A DNA stretch of 5,522 bases from Candidatus Thiodiazotropha sp. (ex Gloverina cf. vestifex) (GCA_025656435.1 JAHXHT010000160.1:1-5522); one strand, 5' to 3'; numbered from the stretch's first letter, positions 1-5,406 are shown. The notes: a model not told the origin generated them from the letters alone. Translations and numbers: made by a program.

Positions 1-48
1 TGGAAGGCTGAAAGCCGAGGCGATTAGTCCCCGATAGGCGTAGGCGCG

Positions 49-125
49 TAAGAGTGTCGCTACCTCGTGAAAGATTTTGGGACATCCGAGCCCCCAAAAT
101 CTTTCACGAGGTAGCGACACTCTTA
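49..125. repeat. Perfect 33-bp inverted repeat (long hairpin)
   Basis: The arms at 49-81 and 93-125 are exact reverse complements, separated by an 11-nt loop (acatccgagcc). Transcribed from either strand this would form a very stable stem. It lies about 145 nt beyond the stop of the histidine kinase gene. There is no clear T-tract, so it is not a textbook intrinsic terminator, though it could protect or end the 3' side of the minus-strand transcript. The core (gattttggg / cccaaaatc) is shared with the copy at the far end of the window. The outer five bases of each arm (49-53 and 121-125) lie outside that shared repeat yet are still mirrored. Confidence 0.9.
54..101 (+). repeat. Dispersed direct repeat, copy 1
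   Basis: This 48-bp stretch begins gtgtcgctacctcg and matches 5441-5488 in the same orientation. There is a single difference, c at 91 against t at 5478. It covers most of the left arm, the loop and the start of the right arm of the hairpin at 49-125. Two near-identical copies 5.4 kb apart in non-coding DNA point to a dispersed palindromic repeat family. The family name is not known to me. Confidence 0.85.
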
Positions 126-268
126 CATTATCTGAATCCTCTCAATTAGACAGTATCTCTACACCACTCCCTGGCACTTCATACTGAACAGCAGATTGGC
201 CTCCCTGCTTCCTTCTATCTTCAGTCTAGTGAGAAGACCTGAACTCTCCCTGAAAAATCCAGGCTGAA
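126..268. other. Non-coding stretch downstream of the kinase gene
   Basis: No reading frame with a plausible ribosome binding site is visible here. The only structure close to the kinase stop is a weak 4-bp hairpin (cctg at 250-253 with cagg at 260-263), too short to call a terminator. The nearest strong hairpin on the minus-strand transcript is the 49-125 inverted repeat. Confidence 0.5.
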
Positions 269-1609
269 CTACTGCCCACTGAGAGAAACCGTGATACGAA
301 GCCCACCGAGATCAGGCGAACGATCAAATTCAATGCCGCCGCCATAGAGCTTGGCGATGTCCATGGCAATAGAGAGACCCAAACCATGGCCCTCGACACT
401 CTCATCGAGCCGGCTGCCACGCTGCGCCAGGGCTGACAACTGGTGATCAGAAAGCACCTCACCATCATCTTCCACACGAATGAGGATCATCGAATCACCG
501 GCGATTGTTATCCGAATCTGGTCAGTTGCCCATTTGAATGCGTTATCCAATAGATTTCCAATCAGCTCGAACATATCCTCCCGGTCACCGAACAGGGTCA
601 GTTCTTTTTCTATCTGCTGCTCAACCTCAATGTCGCGATCCTGATGTATCTGTTTCACCACGGCGATCAAATCACTCAAATCCCGATGGGGATCGAAACG
701 CTGGCTAGGTACTCCCATACCTGCCATACGTGCACGCTTCAGTTCTCTGAAGATCAACAGCTGAATACGCCCTGCCTGTGCGGCGGCCTGCCCACCTTCA
801 CCCTGTTCCTCCTGCTCTGACAGTCGATCAAAGAAGCGAATCAGCAGATTCAGCGGGCCCTTCAGCGCATGAGCCAGATTACCCAATGCATTGCGTGATC
901 GCTCGTTACGTTGCGTCAGCAGGCTGAGTAGATGGTTTACCTCCTGCACCAGCGGCCTGATTTCCGTGGGCACATCTTCACTGATCTTCTGCCCACCTGT
1001 CTCAACAAGCTGCTTGATCTCCTGCCGAAGTGGCTCCAGCCGTCGGAAAGAGCGACGCACTACCCAGTGTTGCAAAAACAGCAGCAGAGCCAGCCCAACC
1101 AGAGAGAGCAGCGCAAAGTTGAGGAGAAACTGCCCTCTCTGTTGCTCTATCGGGGTAACATCCTCAGCCACTGCGATTGTCAGCTCAATACTCTGCTTGC
1201 TGAAACCGCTGGCACGAACCAGGAGCTTCTGCCCATTCGGGCCGTCGAGATGGAATCGCCGCTGCTCACCCGTGGTGAGTTGCGGTATCTCCAGCTTGAA
1301 ATCCCACAGAGAACGGGAGACCGTCTCACGACCCTGCTGGGTTCGAATCACAAAGTAGTGGCCTGAAAAGGGTTGCATATAGACCTGGTTGATTCGGGCG
1401 GGACGAATTTTGAATTTGTGGGGCGTGATCATCAGAGAACCCAGCAGGACCTCCGCATCACGCTCCAGTCTGGAGGCGATAAAATCCTCCGTCATCGATT
1501 GCAGGAACCGGCTTCCCATGAGCCAGAGGACCAGCATCAACAGGACCAGACTCAAGGCCAGACCCAGGTGCAGCCGCTTTTCGAGGGAGTTAACCTGAAA
1601 CACCGACAT
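269..1609 (-). CDS. PhoQ-like membrane sensor histidine kinase
   Basis: This is a 446-residue two-component sensor that should autophosphorylate on histidine and pass the phosphate to the response regulator encoded just upstream. A first membrane helix spans about residues 17-36, followed by a periplasmic sensor region of roughly 120 residues (about 40-158) and a second helix at about 161-182. A short HAMP-like linker follows, then the H-box with phosphoacceptor His247 (NLAHALKGPLN), the N-box around Asn356 (NLLDNAFKW), the G1 box (DDG, 381-383) and the G2 box (GHGLGL, 407-412). The H-box HALKGPL and the overall domain order resemble PhoQ-type kinases. I chose the ATG at 1609, which has cAGGG 8 nt upstream. 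A TTG at 1639 would add ten residues, but its AGGGG is only 3 nt away, too close. The ATG choice gives a 20-nt overlap with the regulator gene, typical of coupled pairs. The signal sensed is unknown. Confidence 0.93.
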   Translation of the reverse strand: MSVFQVNSLEKRLHLGLALSLVLLMLVLWLMGSRFLQSMTEDFIASRLERDAEVLLGSLMITPHKFKIRPARINQVYMQPFSGHYFVIRTQQGRETVSRSLWDFKLEIPQLTTGEQRRFHLDGPNGQKLLVRASGFSKQSIELTIAVAEDVTPIEQQRGQFLLNFALLSLVGLALLLFLQHWVVRRSFRRLEPLRQEIKQLVETGGQKISEDVPTEIRPLVQEVNHLLSLLTQRNERSRNALGNLAHALKGPLNLLIRFFDRLSEQEEQGEGGQAAAQAGRIQLLIFRELKRARMAGMGVPSQRFDPHRDLSDLIAVVKQIHQDRDIEVEQQIEKELTLFGDREDMFELIGNLLDNAFKWATDQIRITIAGDSMILIRVEDDGEVLSDHQLSALAQRGSRLDESVEGHGLGLSIAMDIAKLYGGGIEFDRSPDLGGLRITVSLSGQ

Positions 1610-2258
1610 AGAGGTAGCCCTGTCCCCGCCGGGTTTCAATAGCCCCTTTGCCCAATTTTTCCCGCAGACGACGGATGTAGACCTCGATCAGATTGCTGTC
1701 CCGATCAAAGTCCTGCTCGTAGACGTGTTCTGTGAGACGGGTTTTCGAGAGTATCTTTCCCTTGTTGAGCATGAAATAGCGCAACAGCCGAAACTCAGTT
1801 CCGGTCAGATCAAAACTTTCACCCGAGGGTATAATCACCTGTTGCAGACCCTCGTCGAGCTTAAGTCCACCCGACTCTAGCATCTGCCCGACCACTTCAT
1901 GGCTGCGTCGAACCAACGCCTGCAAGCGAGCAATCAACTCCTCAACATGAAAGGGTTTACCCAGATAGTCGTCAGCACCGGCCTTGAAACCGGCCACTTT
2001 CTCATGCCAGGCATCCCTGGCGGTCAGGATGATGACCGGTGTGCGGTTCCCGCTTGAGCGCCATTGGCCGAGCACCTCCAGTCCAGGCTTCTCGGGCAGG
2101 CCGAGATCCAGCACGATCAAATCGTAGCTGATCTCGTTGCCCATGAACTCCCCGTCTCTTCCGTTTTCCGCCAGATCGACAGCGTAGCCATGCTGCTCCA
2201 GATCCGTCTTCAAAGACCGGGAGAGCAACGGGTCATCTTCCACCAACAACAGTCGCAA
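1590..2258 (-). CDS. OmpR/PhoB-family response regulator
   Basis: This 222-residue DNA-binding regulator is the likely partner of the overlapping histidine kinase. The N-terminal receiver domain (about 1-118) carries the acidic pocket Glu7/Asp8/Asp9, phosphoacceptor Asp51 (VLDLGLP), Thr79, Tyr98 and Lys101 followed by Pro102. The C-terminal winged-helix domain (about 125-220) includes the motif TGTEFRLLRYF and the recognition region RDSNLIEVYIRRLREKLG, ending with the wing RRGQGYLY. Length and architecture are standard for the family and closest in style to PhoP/QseB-type regulators. The start is TTG at 2258, supported by GGAGG at 2267-2271 with 8 nt spacing. The gene begins 3 nt after the stop of the PepSY gene, so translation is probably coupled. 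The gene order suggests it regulates the cytochrome cluster; no binding site has been proven. Confidence 0.96.
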   Translation of the reverse strand: MRLLLVEDDPLLSRSLKTDLEQHGYAVDLAENGRDGEFMGNEISYDLIVLDLGLPEKPGLEVLGQWRSSGNRTPVIILTARDAWHEKVAGFKAGADDYLGKPFHVEELIARLQALVRRSHEVVGQMLESGGLKLDEGLQQVIIPSGESFDLTGTEFRLLRYFMLNKGKILSKTRLTEHVYEQDFDRDSNLIEVYIRRLREKLGKGAIETRRGQGYLYVGVSG

Positions 2259-2261
2259 GTC

Positions 2262-2561
2262 TCAATCCTCCAACTCACGTTCGACCAATTCTCCCGTCAC
2301 CGCATCGATCTTGATTTCCCAGACCATACCTTCTTTGTCCAGCAGCTCGATCTCGTAAATCATGCGGTCATCGTCCTCTTCCAGTTCCACCTCAAGCACA
2401 CTTCCTGGCTGTACAGTCTGAACCTGCTCAAGAATGGCCTCCAGAGGCTGAATCTTACCCCCAGCTACCAATCGTCTGGCCTCCAGGTAATTATCGTCAG
2501 CCAACACGACGCTGACCAGTAGCAGTCCGAGAGAAAAAATGACTGTGGCAGTACGCTTCAT
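2262..2561 (-). CDS. Small secreted PepSY-domain protein
   Basis: This 99-residue protein has a signal peptide (Lys2-Arg3, a hydrophobic core at about residues 7-20, and a likely cut after Ala21 in VVLA|DD). The mature part is short and strongly acidic and ends in a PepSY-type repeat at about residues 60-98 (YEIELLDKEGMVWEIKID followed by TGELVERE). PepSY domains are small periplasmic or membrane modules, best known in peptidase propeptides and in proteins placed next to two-component systems and cytochromes. Their biochemical role is generally uncertain. The gene starts at ATG 2561, 15 nt after the DHC stop, and ends 3 nt before the regulator. That placement between electron-transfer genes and the sensor pair suggests a periplasmic modulator or ligand-binding partner of the kinase, which is inference. 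The SD is weak (gcgga), so expression may depend on coupling to DHC translation. Confidence 0.88.
   Translation of the reverse strand: MKRTATVIFSLGLLLVSVVLADDNYLEARRLVAGGKIQPLEAILEQVQTVQPGSVLEVELEEDDDRMIYEIELLDKEGMVWEIKIDAVTGELVERELED
2267..2271 (-). promoter_or_regulatory. Shine-Dalgarno sequence for the TTG-started regulator
   Basis: The minus strand reads GGAGG here, 8 nt before the TTG at 2258-2256. It lies inside the last codons of the PepSY gene (Glu-Asp-stop). It supports the non-ATG start and ties regulator translation to passage of ribosomes through the PepSY gene. Confidence 0.8.
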
Positions 2562-2576
2562 CAGAAAATCCGCTAA

Positions 2577-3176
2577 TCAGTCATCCCAGCGGCCGATACC
2601 GGGGATCCGTATCTCATCATCATCATACGAGCCCTGCATGGCCCGGGTATGGCAACTGTCGCAGTTCGAAAAAGCAATCTTCTCACCTTTTTTCACCAGT
2701 ATACGGGGGGGTATCTCTCTGTGCTCATGACGAAAAAAGGCTGTCTCGGTGATGCGATCGGTCTCAGGAGTATACCGCATGGACCACATCACCTTATTGG
2801 CAATCTCACGATTCACTTTGCCGGCGGAATTGTTGGTGAGGTAATCCAGAATCTGCTGACCATCCTGATCGGAAAGCTCCGCATTCTCACCAAAGTGGTC
2901 ATCCAGACCAGACATGATCTGCTCCCATGAGCCGGCCGGCAGAAAACCGGGTTGAAAAGGGAAATGACAACTCCCGCACTCTTCTGTGTAGAAACCGCTC
3001 TCCTCTGTCTTGAATGCTATAGCGTCGTCATGCTTGAACCATTTACTGAAAAATCCCTCTTCATGTTCCGACTCATATTCACGCTCATCCTCGCCACGAT
3101 CGGCAAAAACCAGACCGGCACCCACCAACATCGTGACCGATAATGGTACGACCCATAAAATTGTTCTCTTCTTCAT
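2577..3176 (-). CDS. Periplasmic diheme cytochrome c (DHC family)
   Basis: This 199-residue diheme c-type cytochrome probably carries electrons between the membrane cytochrome b561 and SHP. A signal peptide covers residues 1-25 (MKKRT start, likely cut at VFA|DR). A very acidic segment follows (26-40: nine Asp/Glu, two Arg). The two heme-binding motifs are CGSCH at 67-71 and CDSCH at 172-176. Between them lies a helical stretch and the REIPPRILVKK segment, and the protein ends GIGRWDD, as I recall for the DHC family (Pfam 'Dihaem cytochrome c'). The ATG at 3176 was chosen because it begins a good signal peptide and has GGGAG 8 nt upstream. The longer frame back to 3272 would hide the signal peptide and overlap the SHP gene by 70 nt. 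It lies 26 nt after SHP and 15 nt before the PepSY gene. By my count the mature protein has about 37 acidic and 19 basic residues. Confidence 0.93.
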   Translation of the reverse strand: MKKRTILWVVPLSVTMLVGAGLVFADRGEDEREYESEHEEGFFSKWFKHDDAIAFKTEESGFYTEECGSCHFPFQPGFLPAGSWEQIMSGLDDHFGENAELSDQDGQQILDYLTNNSAGKVNREIANKVMWSMRYTPETDRITETAFFRHEHREIPPRILVKKGEKIAFSNCDSCHTRAMQGSYDDDEIRIPGIGRWDD

Positions 3177-3202
3177 CAGATACGCTCCCAATATTCCACT
3201 CA

Positions 3203-3601
3203 TTACTGTTGCTGCATGTAAACAAGAAAATCGCCCTTCTCCTGAGGGGTGCACTCGCGCCCCAGCGTCCACTTGCAGTTACGTTTAAACCATTTCTCAA
3301 TTTTCGCCTCATCGGTCAGCCGCTTCGGATTGGCGGAAGGCGCAATCGGCTTGATCTTCTTACCCGTCTTGGCATGCTTGCCGACCTGGGTCAGATCACT
3401 GGTATGACAGTCGCTGCAACTTTTCTCTTTCCCATTTTTGGGATGTTTGCTGACCTGCTTCCAACGTATTTCACCCTGTGCTGCGGAGAAATCACTGCCT
3501 CCCATCTGCTGATAGCTATCAAGCAGTGTCTCTACAGGCCCGGCCTGAACCAAGAGAGGCAGTACCAGGCATAGCCCCATAACGAATCTCAAATTAGTCA
3601 T
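3203..3601 (-). CDS. shp: Cytochrome SHP, oxygen-binding monoheme cytochrome c (DUF1924)
   Basis: This 132-residue protein is a periplasmic monoheme cytochrome c of the SHP ('sphaeroides heme protein') type. The signal peptide ends at about Ala20 (VQA|GP). The single heme site is CSDCH at 62-66, with His66 as proximal ligand. The C-terminal segment KRNCKWTLGRECTPQEK carries Asn108, which aligns with the asparagine that is the sixth heme ligand in Rhodobacter sphaeroides SHP (Asn88 there), and Cys109/Cys117, placed to form the disulfide near the heme. In characterised SHPs the asparagine leaves on reduction, opening the heme to O2 or NO. The start is ATG 3601 with GGGAG 9 nt upstream. It sits between cytochrome b561 and DHC, the partners known from the R. 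sphaeroides operon. The mature protein is basic (about 20 Lys/Arg against 13 Asp/Glu), unlike acidic DHC. The family assignment is strong; the physiological substrate is not established. Confidence 0.93.
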   Translation of the reverse strand: MTNLRFVMGLCLVLPLLVQAGPVETLLDSYQQMGGSDFSAAQGEIRWKQVSKHPKNGKEKSCSDCHTSDLTQVGKHAKTGKKIKPIAPSANPKRLTDEAKIEKWFKRNCKWTLGRECTPQEKGDFLVYMQQQ

Positions 3602-3674
3602 CCTTCAACTCTCCCATCGGTTATCTTTGTACATAGCCTAATCACAGGTTCTGAACTCAAGCTGAAAATCATCA

Positions 3675-4238
3675 TCATGCCCGCTTTGTACCTGTGAACA
3701 TGGAACGCACAAGATTTTCCTTGTGCACCAGTGACTCGAAGATCACCCCGCCCACATGAACGACAACCAGCAGTAGTGTGAAATTGGCGAAGAACTCATG
3801 CAGCTCCTCAAACCACTCGCTGCCGTAGCCAAAATTCAACGAGAACATATCTGACAGCGGCCCCATGCCGACAGCACCATAGGCCAGCATGCCGGTAAAC
3901 GTGGTGATCAATAGGGACAGCAGTAACGCGACGATCATTGCGCCTCCTGCCGGATTGTGGCCGATATAGCGCTTAGCCCTCAGCGTTGTCAGATCCTTTA
4001 AATAGCCAATCACCGTAGACGGTGCTTTGACAAAATCAGTGAAACGGGCGTATCGAGGGCCGATCAGTCCCCAGAATAGTCGGAACAGCAGCAGACCTGC
4101 GATCAGATAACCAGCATATCTATGCAGCGTCATCCAGTCATCTTCAGTAACCCAAGTTATCAAAAAGGCGCCCACCAGCATCCAGTGGAACAGTCTCACT
4201 AGAGGGTCCCAGACATTGATTTCTGATTGTTTTCCCAT
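3675..4238 (-). CDS. Cytochrome b561 (bacterial/Ni-hydrogenase b-type family)
   Basis: This 187-residue integral membrane diheme b-type cytochrome is expected to take electrons from the quinone pool and pass them to periplasmic DHC and SHP. It has four membrane helices at about residues 13-31, 37-60, 100-122 and 147-170. Candidate heme-ligand histidines are His18 (RLFHWML), His39 (LHRYAGY), His147 (ELHEFFA) and His161 (VVVHVGG). The GHNPAGG loop at 93-99 is characteristic of this family. The ATG at 4238 has GGGAG 7 nt upstream. It is the first gene of the cluster, with 73 nt to SHP; that gap shows no hairpin and only a poor promoter resemblance. A b561 gene next to SHP and DHC matches the known three-gene arrangement, which distinguishes it from hydrogenase-linked members of the family. 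Length is normal and no key residue appears to be missing. Confidence 0.95.
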   Translation of the reverse strand: MGKQSEINVWDPLVRLFHWMLVGAFLITWVTEDDWMTLHRYAGYLIAGLLLFRLFWGLIGPRYARFTDFVKAPSTVIGYLKDLTTLRAKRYIGHNPAGGAMIVALLLSLLITTFTGMLAYGAVGMGPLSDMFSLNFGYGSEWFEELHEFFANFTLLLVVVHVGGVIFESLVHKENLVRSMFTGTKRA

Positions 4239-4290
4239 TGAATATCTCCCAATCGTTCAGTCATGCACTGAAGATTGGCAGATGAAAATG

Positions 4291-4340
4291 AAAACAAACT
4301 GAATCAGGAAGTTTGTTTTATGGGAGGGTATGAGCAAACT
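4291..4340. promoter_or_regulatory. Candidate operator: CAAACT/AGTTTG motif cluster upstream of cytochrome b561
   Basis: A 10-bp perfect inverted repeat has arms at 4291-4300 (aaaacaaact) and 4310-4319 (agtttgtttt), separated by 9 nt. A third CAAACT lies at 4335-4340, exactly 40 bp from the one at 4295-4300 and in the same orientation. The cluster is 52-102 bp upstream of the cytochrome b561 start, where a regulator site for the six-gene cluster would be expected. No convincing -35/-10 pair is visible nearby. The site could be for the encoded regulator, for another factor, or a chance AT-rich repeat. Confidence 0.35.
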
Positions 4341-4628
4341 CAGGTAAAGGATGATATCGTAAAAAGGAAATCAGTGGTGATCACACTGTTTGCCAAGGAA
4401 CTCTGGTACCACTTCACTAAAAAAGTCTTCATCCCTAAAGTAGGCGTTGAGCAGGATCATACGTTTGCAAAACCTCACCATCAGATATGGCTTTGTTTCA
4501 AAACGGTTACAGGCTGGATAACCAATGAAACTTTTTTCTACTCCTGTCGAAATCATTCTGATACCTATCTTCTGCATACTGTTTCCCAATTGAGATATAC
4601 ACATACAAGGAAACTTCAGGACGTATAG
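4320..4628 (+). CDS. Doubtful hypothetical protein, divergent from the cytochrome cluster
   Basis: An open frame of 102 codons runs from ATG 4320, which has AGGAAG 8 nt upstream; the same frame can begin at a TTG at 4275. The product is mildly basic, with no signal peptide, membrane helix or motif that I recognise. DNA here is AT-rich and a 77-codon frame is open on the opposite strand over 4371-4604, so neither strand is clearly coding. Its 5' part overlaps the likely promoter region of cytochrome b561. It may be a decayed gene or a chance open frame. Confidence 0.2.
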   Translation: MGGYEQTQVKDDIVKRKSVVITLFAKELWYHFTKKVFIPKVGVEQDHTFAKPHHQIWLCFKTVTGWITNETFFYSCRNHSDTYLLHTVSQLRYTHTRKLQDV

Positions 4629-4776
4629 TGCAATACCGAAGAGGATTTACGTAAGCAAAAAATAGCCCAGGCCTGAGTAAAGCGCACCATTAGTAGTGCA
4701 TTTGCAGTTGCCATGCCAGCATCGCCGGCGATTCACGGCTTTCCTTTAACCACCGAACTTATCACTGGAGAGAGAT
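4629..4776. other. Non-coding stretch with a 12-bp palindrome
   Basis: No gene is visible. The stretch is GC-richer than its surroundings and contains the perfect palindrome atcgccggcgat at 4721-4732. If the small ORF at 4777 is expressed, this would be its leader, but no clear -35/-10 promoter is seen. Confidence 0.35.
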
Positions 4777-4953
4777 ATGGAGATACAACAGATGCAGTCA
4801 CCGACAAACATAATTTATAAGATTTCCACTTTTGCAGGACTATTATTTTTTACTTGGTATTTTCGTAATTACCGCATTCTGGTCTACAAGTTATTTTTTT
4901 TAGCTGGCTGTTTTAATCACTCTAATTACCAGAATTACTACCCACTAATGTAA
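4777..4953 (+). CDS. Possible small hydrophobic peptide (58 aa)
   Basis: A 58-codon frame begins at ATG 4777 with GGAGA five bases upstream (ggagagagat) and ends at TAA 4951-4953. The product starts MEIQQMQSPTNIIYK and has two hydrophobic stretches at about 16-29 (ISTFAGLLFFTWYF) and 34-46 (ILVYKLFFLAGCF), separated by a basic turn (RNYR). About a quarter of its residues are Phe, Tyr or Trp. A plus-strand terminator-like hairpin lies 85 nt after the stop, which fits a short monocistronic unit. No family is recognised. A small membrane peptide or type I toxin-like product is possible. T-rich DNA alone can yield Phe-rich frames, so the call is tentative. Confidence 0.35.
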   Translation: MEIQQMQSPTNIIYKISTFAGLLFFTWYFRNYRILVYKLFFLAGCFNHSNYQNYYPLM

Positions 4954-5038
4954 TCAAGAAGGAGTATTTGTTGGGGAAAATGTGATCTCTAATTCATGCC
5001 TATTCTTGAATATTCATTTGATGGAATAACGATTGATT

Positions 5039-5072
5039 AAAAGGCGCGGCGATTTTATCGCGTCCTTTTTTT
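5039..5072 (+). terminator. Rho-independent terminator, plus strand
   Basis: The stem pairs AAAAGGCGCG (5039-5048) with CGCG-T-CCTTTT (5059-5069, one bulged T) around a 10-nt loop, and runs into seven consecutive T at 5066-5072. An alternative inner pairing GCGAT/ATCGC is also possible. It follows the small ORF at 4777-4953, the only candidate it could terminate. The A-run on the left side could also let it work in the other direction. Confidence 0.7.
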
Positions 5073-5104
5073 GAACGAATTGTTATGAGTTCAACTTGCA
5101 TTTT

Positions 5105-5160
5105 AAGGGGGTCCGTGATGATTAAGAATACGATAGATTATCATTTGTCACCGACCCCTT
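5105..5160. repeat. Imperfect inverted repeat with AAGGGG...CCCCTT ends
   Basis: The left arm at 5105-5118 (aagggggtccgtga) pairs with the right arm at 5148-5160 (tcaccgacccctt): six pairs, a bulged G, then six of seven pairs. A further TGAT/ATCA pairing is possible inside. Ends of the GGGGTC/GACCCC type are common in short REP-like hairpins of gammaproteobacteria, some of them linked to Y1 transposases. No transposase is present here, so membership in such a family is inference. Confidence 0.5.
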
Positions 5161-5330
5161 TCTTGAATTCTGCACGTAGGTACCAAGCAAATCGGCCACC
5201 TACTCCATCTGCTTTCTTATCTTTAGCTCCGTTTTGTCTTGTGAAGACGATATATACATCCTCCAGTAATTTTGAACAACACCATATGTATCAAACATTC
5301 AATTGTTTATTCCATGTTTTATTAATTTAA
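5118..5330 (+). CDS. Doubtful hypothetical protein within AT-rich DNA
   Basis: A 70-codon frame starts at ATG 5118 with AAGGGGG six bases upstream; an in-frame ATG at 5085 would add 11 residues. The sequence (MIKNTIDYHLSP...) shows no domain, signal peptide or clear membrane helix. The apparent ribosome binding site is the arm of the inverted repeat at 5105-5160, and the first codons lie inside that repeat, which argues against a genuine gene. A terminator-like hairpin follows at 5407-5431. It is probably a chance frame. Confidence 0.13.
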   Translation: MIKNTIDYHLSPTPFLNSARRYQANRPPTPSAFLSLAPFCLVKTIYTSSSNFEQHHMYQTFNCLFHVLLI

Positions 5331-5406
5331 ATAACTTATTTCAATAAATGACGTTAATGGATTTGTTTGTCGTAAAAAACAACTCGTTATTGCCATCATC
5401 ATTAAT
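5331..5406. other. AT-rich non-coding stretch
   Basis: No gene or recognisable site is visible between the doubtful frame and the hairpin at 5407. A weak TTGTTT/AAACAA inverted repeat is present but is expected by chance in such AT-rich DNA. Confidence 0.4.

Noticed and set aside
226..477. 83-codon minus-strand frame
   Set aside because: It overlaps the 3' end of the histidine kinase gene in another frame and shows no domain or ribosome site.
1610..1639. TTG start at 1639 for the kinase
   Set aside because: Its possible SD is only 3 nt away and the extra ten residues do not resemble kinase N-termini. The ATG at 1609 is better placed before the first membrane helix.
891..1642. Several plus-strand frames (891-1358, 932-1366, 1373-1642, 1389-1598)
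   Set aside because: They are antisense shadows of the kinase gene, whose full domain set is clear on the minus strand.
2064..2522. 152-codon plus-strand frame
   Set aside because: It is antisense to the response regulator and PepSY genes, which have strong family signatures.
3177..3272. N-terminal extension of DHC to a start at 3272
   Set aside because: It would bury the signal peptide and overlap SHP by 70 nt. The ATG at 3176 has a good SD and gives a normal exported protein.
2539..3288. Plus-strand frames over the DHC gene (2539-2730, 2649-2930, 2952-3143, 3010-3288)
   Set aside because: They lie opposite a diheme cytochrome with two CxxCH motifs and a signal peptide. None has motifs of its own.
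3085..3312. 75-codon minus-strand frame between SHP and DHC
   Set aside because: It overlaps both cytochrome genes out of frame and has no recognisable content.
3143..3574. 143-codon plus-strand frame
   Set aside because: It is antisense to SHP, whose heme and asparagine-ligand motifs are unmistakable.
3602..3674. Possible internal promoter before SHP (TTGAGT and TATGTA on the minus strand)
   Set aside because: Both boxes match the consensus poorly and the spacing is 19 nt, so it is not called.
4371..4604. 77-codon minus-strand frame MCISQLG...
   Set aside because: No ribosome site precedes it, no family is recognised, and it overlaps an equally weak plus-strand frame.
5071..5094. TTGAAC/GTTCAA 6-bp inverted repeat after the terminator
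   Set aside because: Six-base arms 12 nt apart are expected by chance in this AT-rich stretch.
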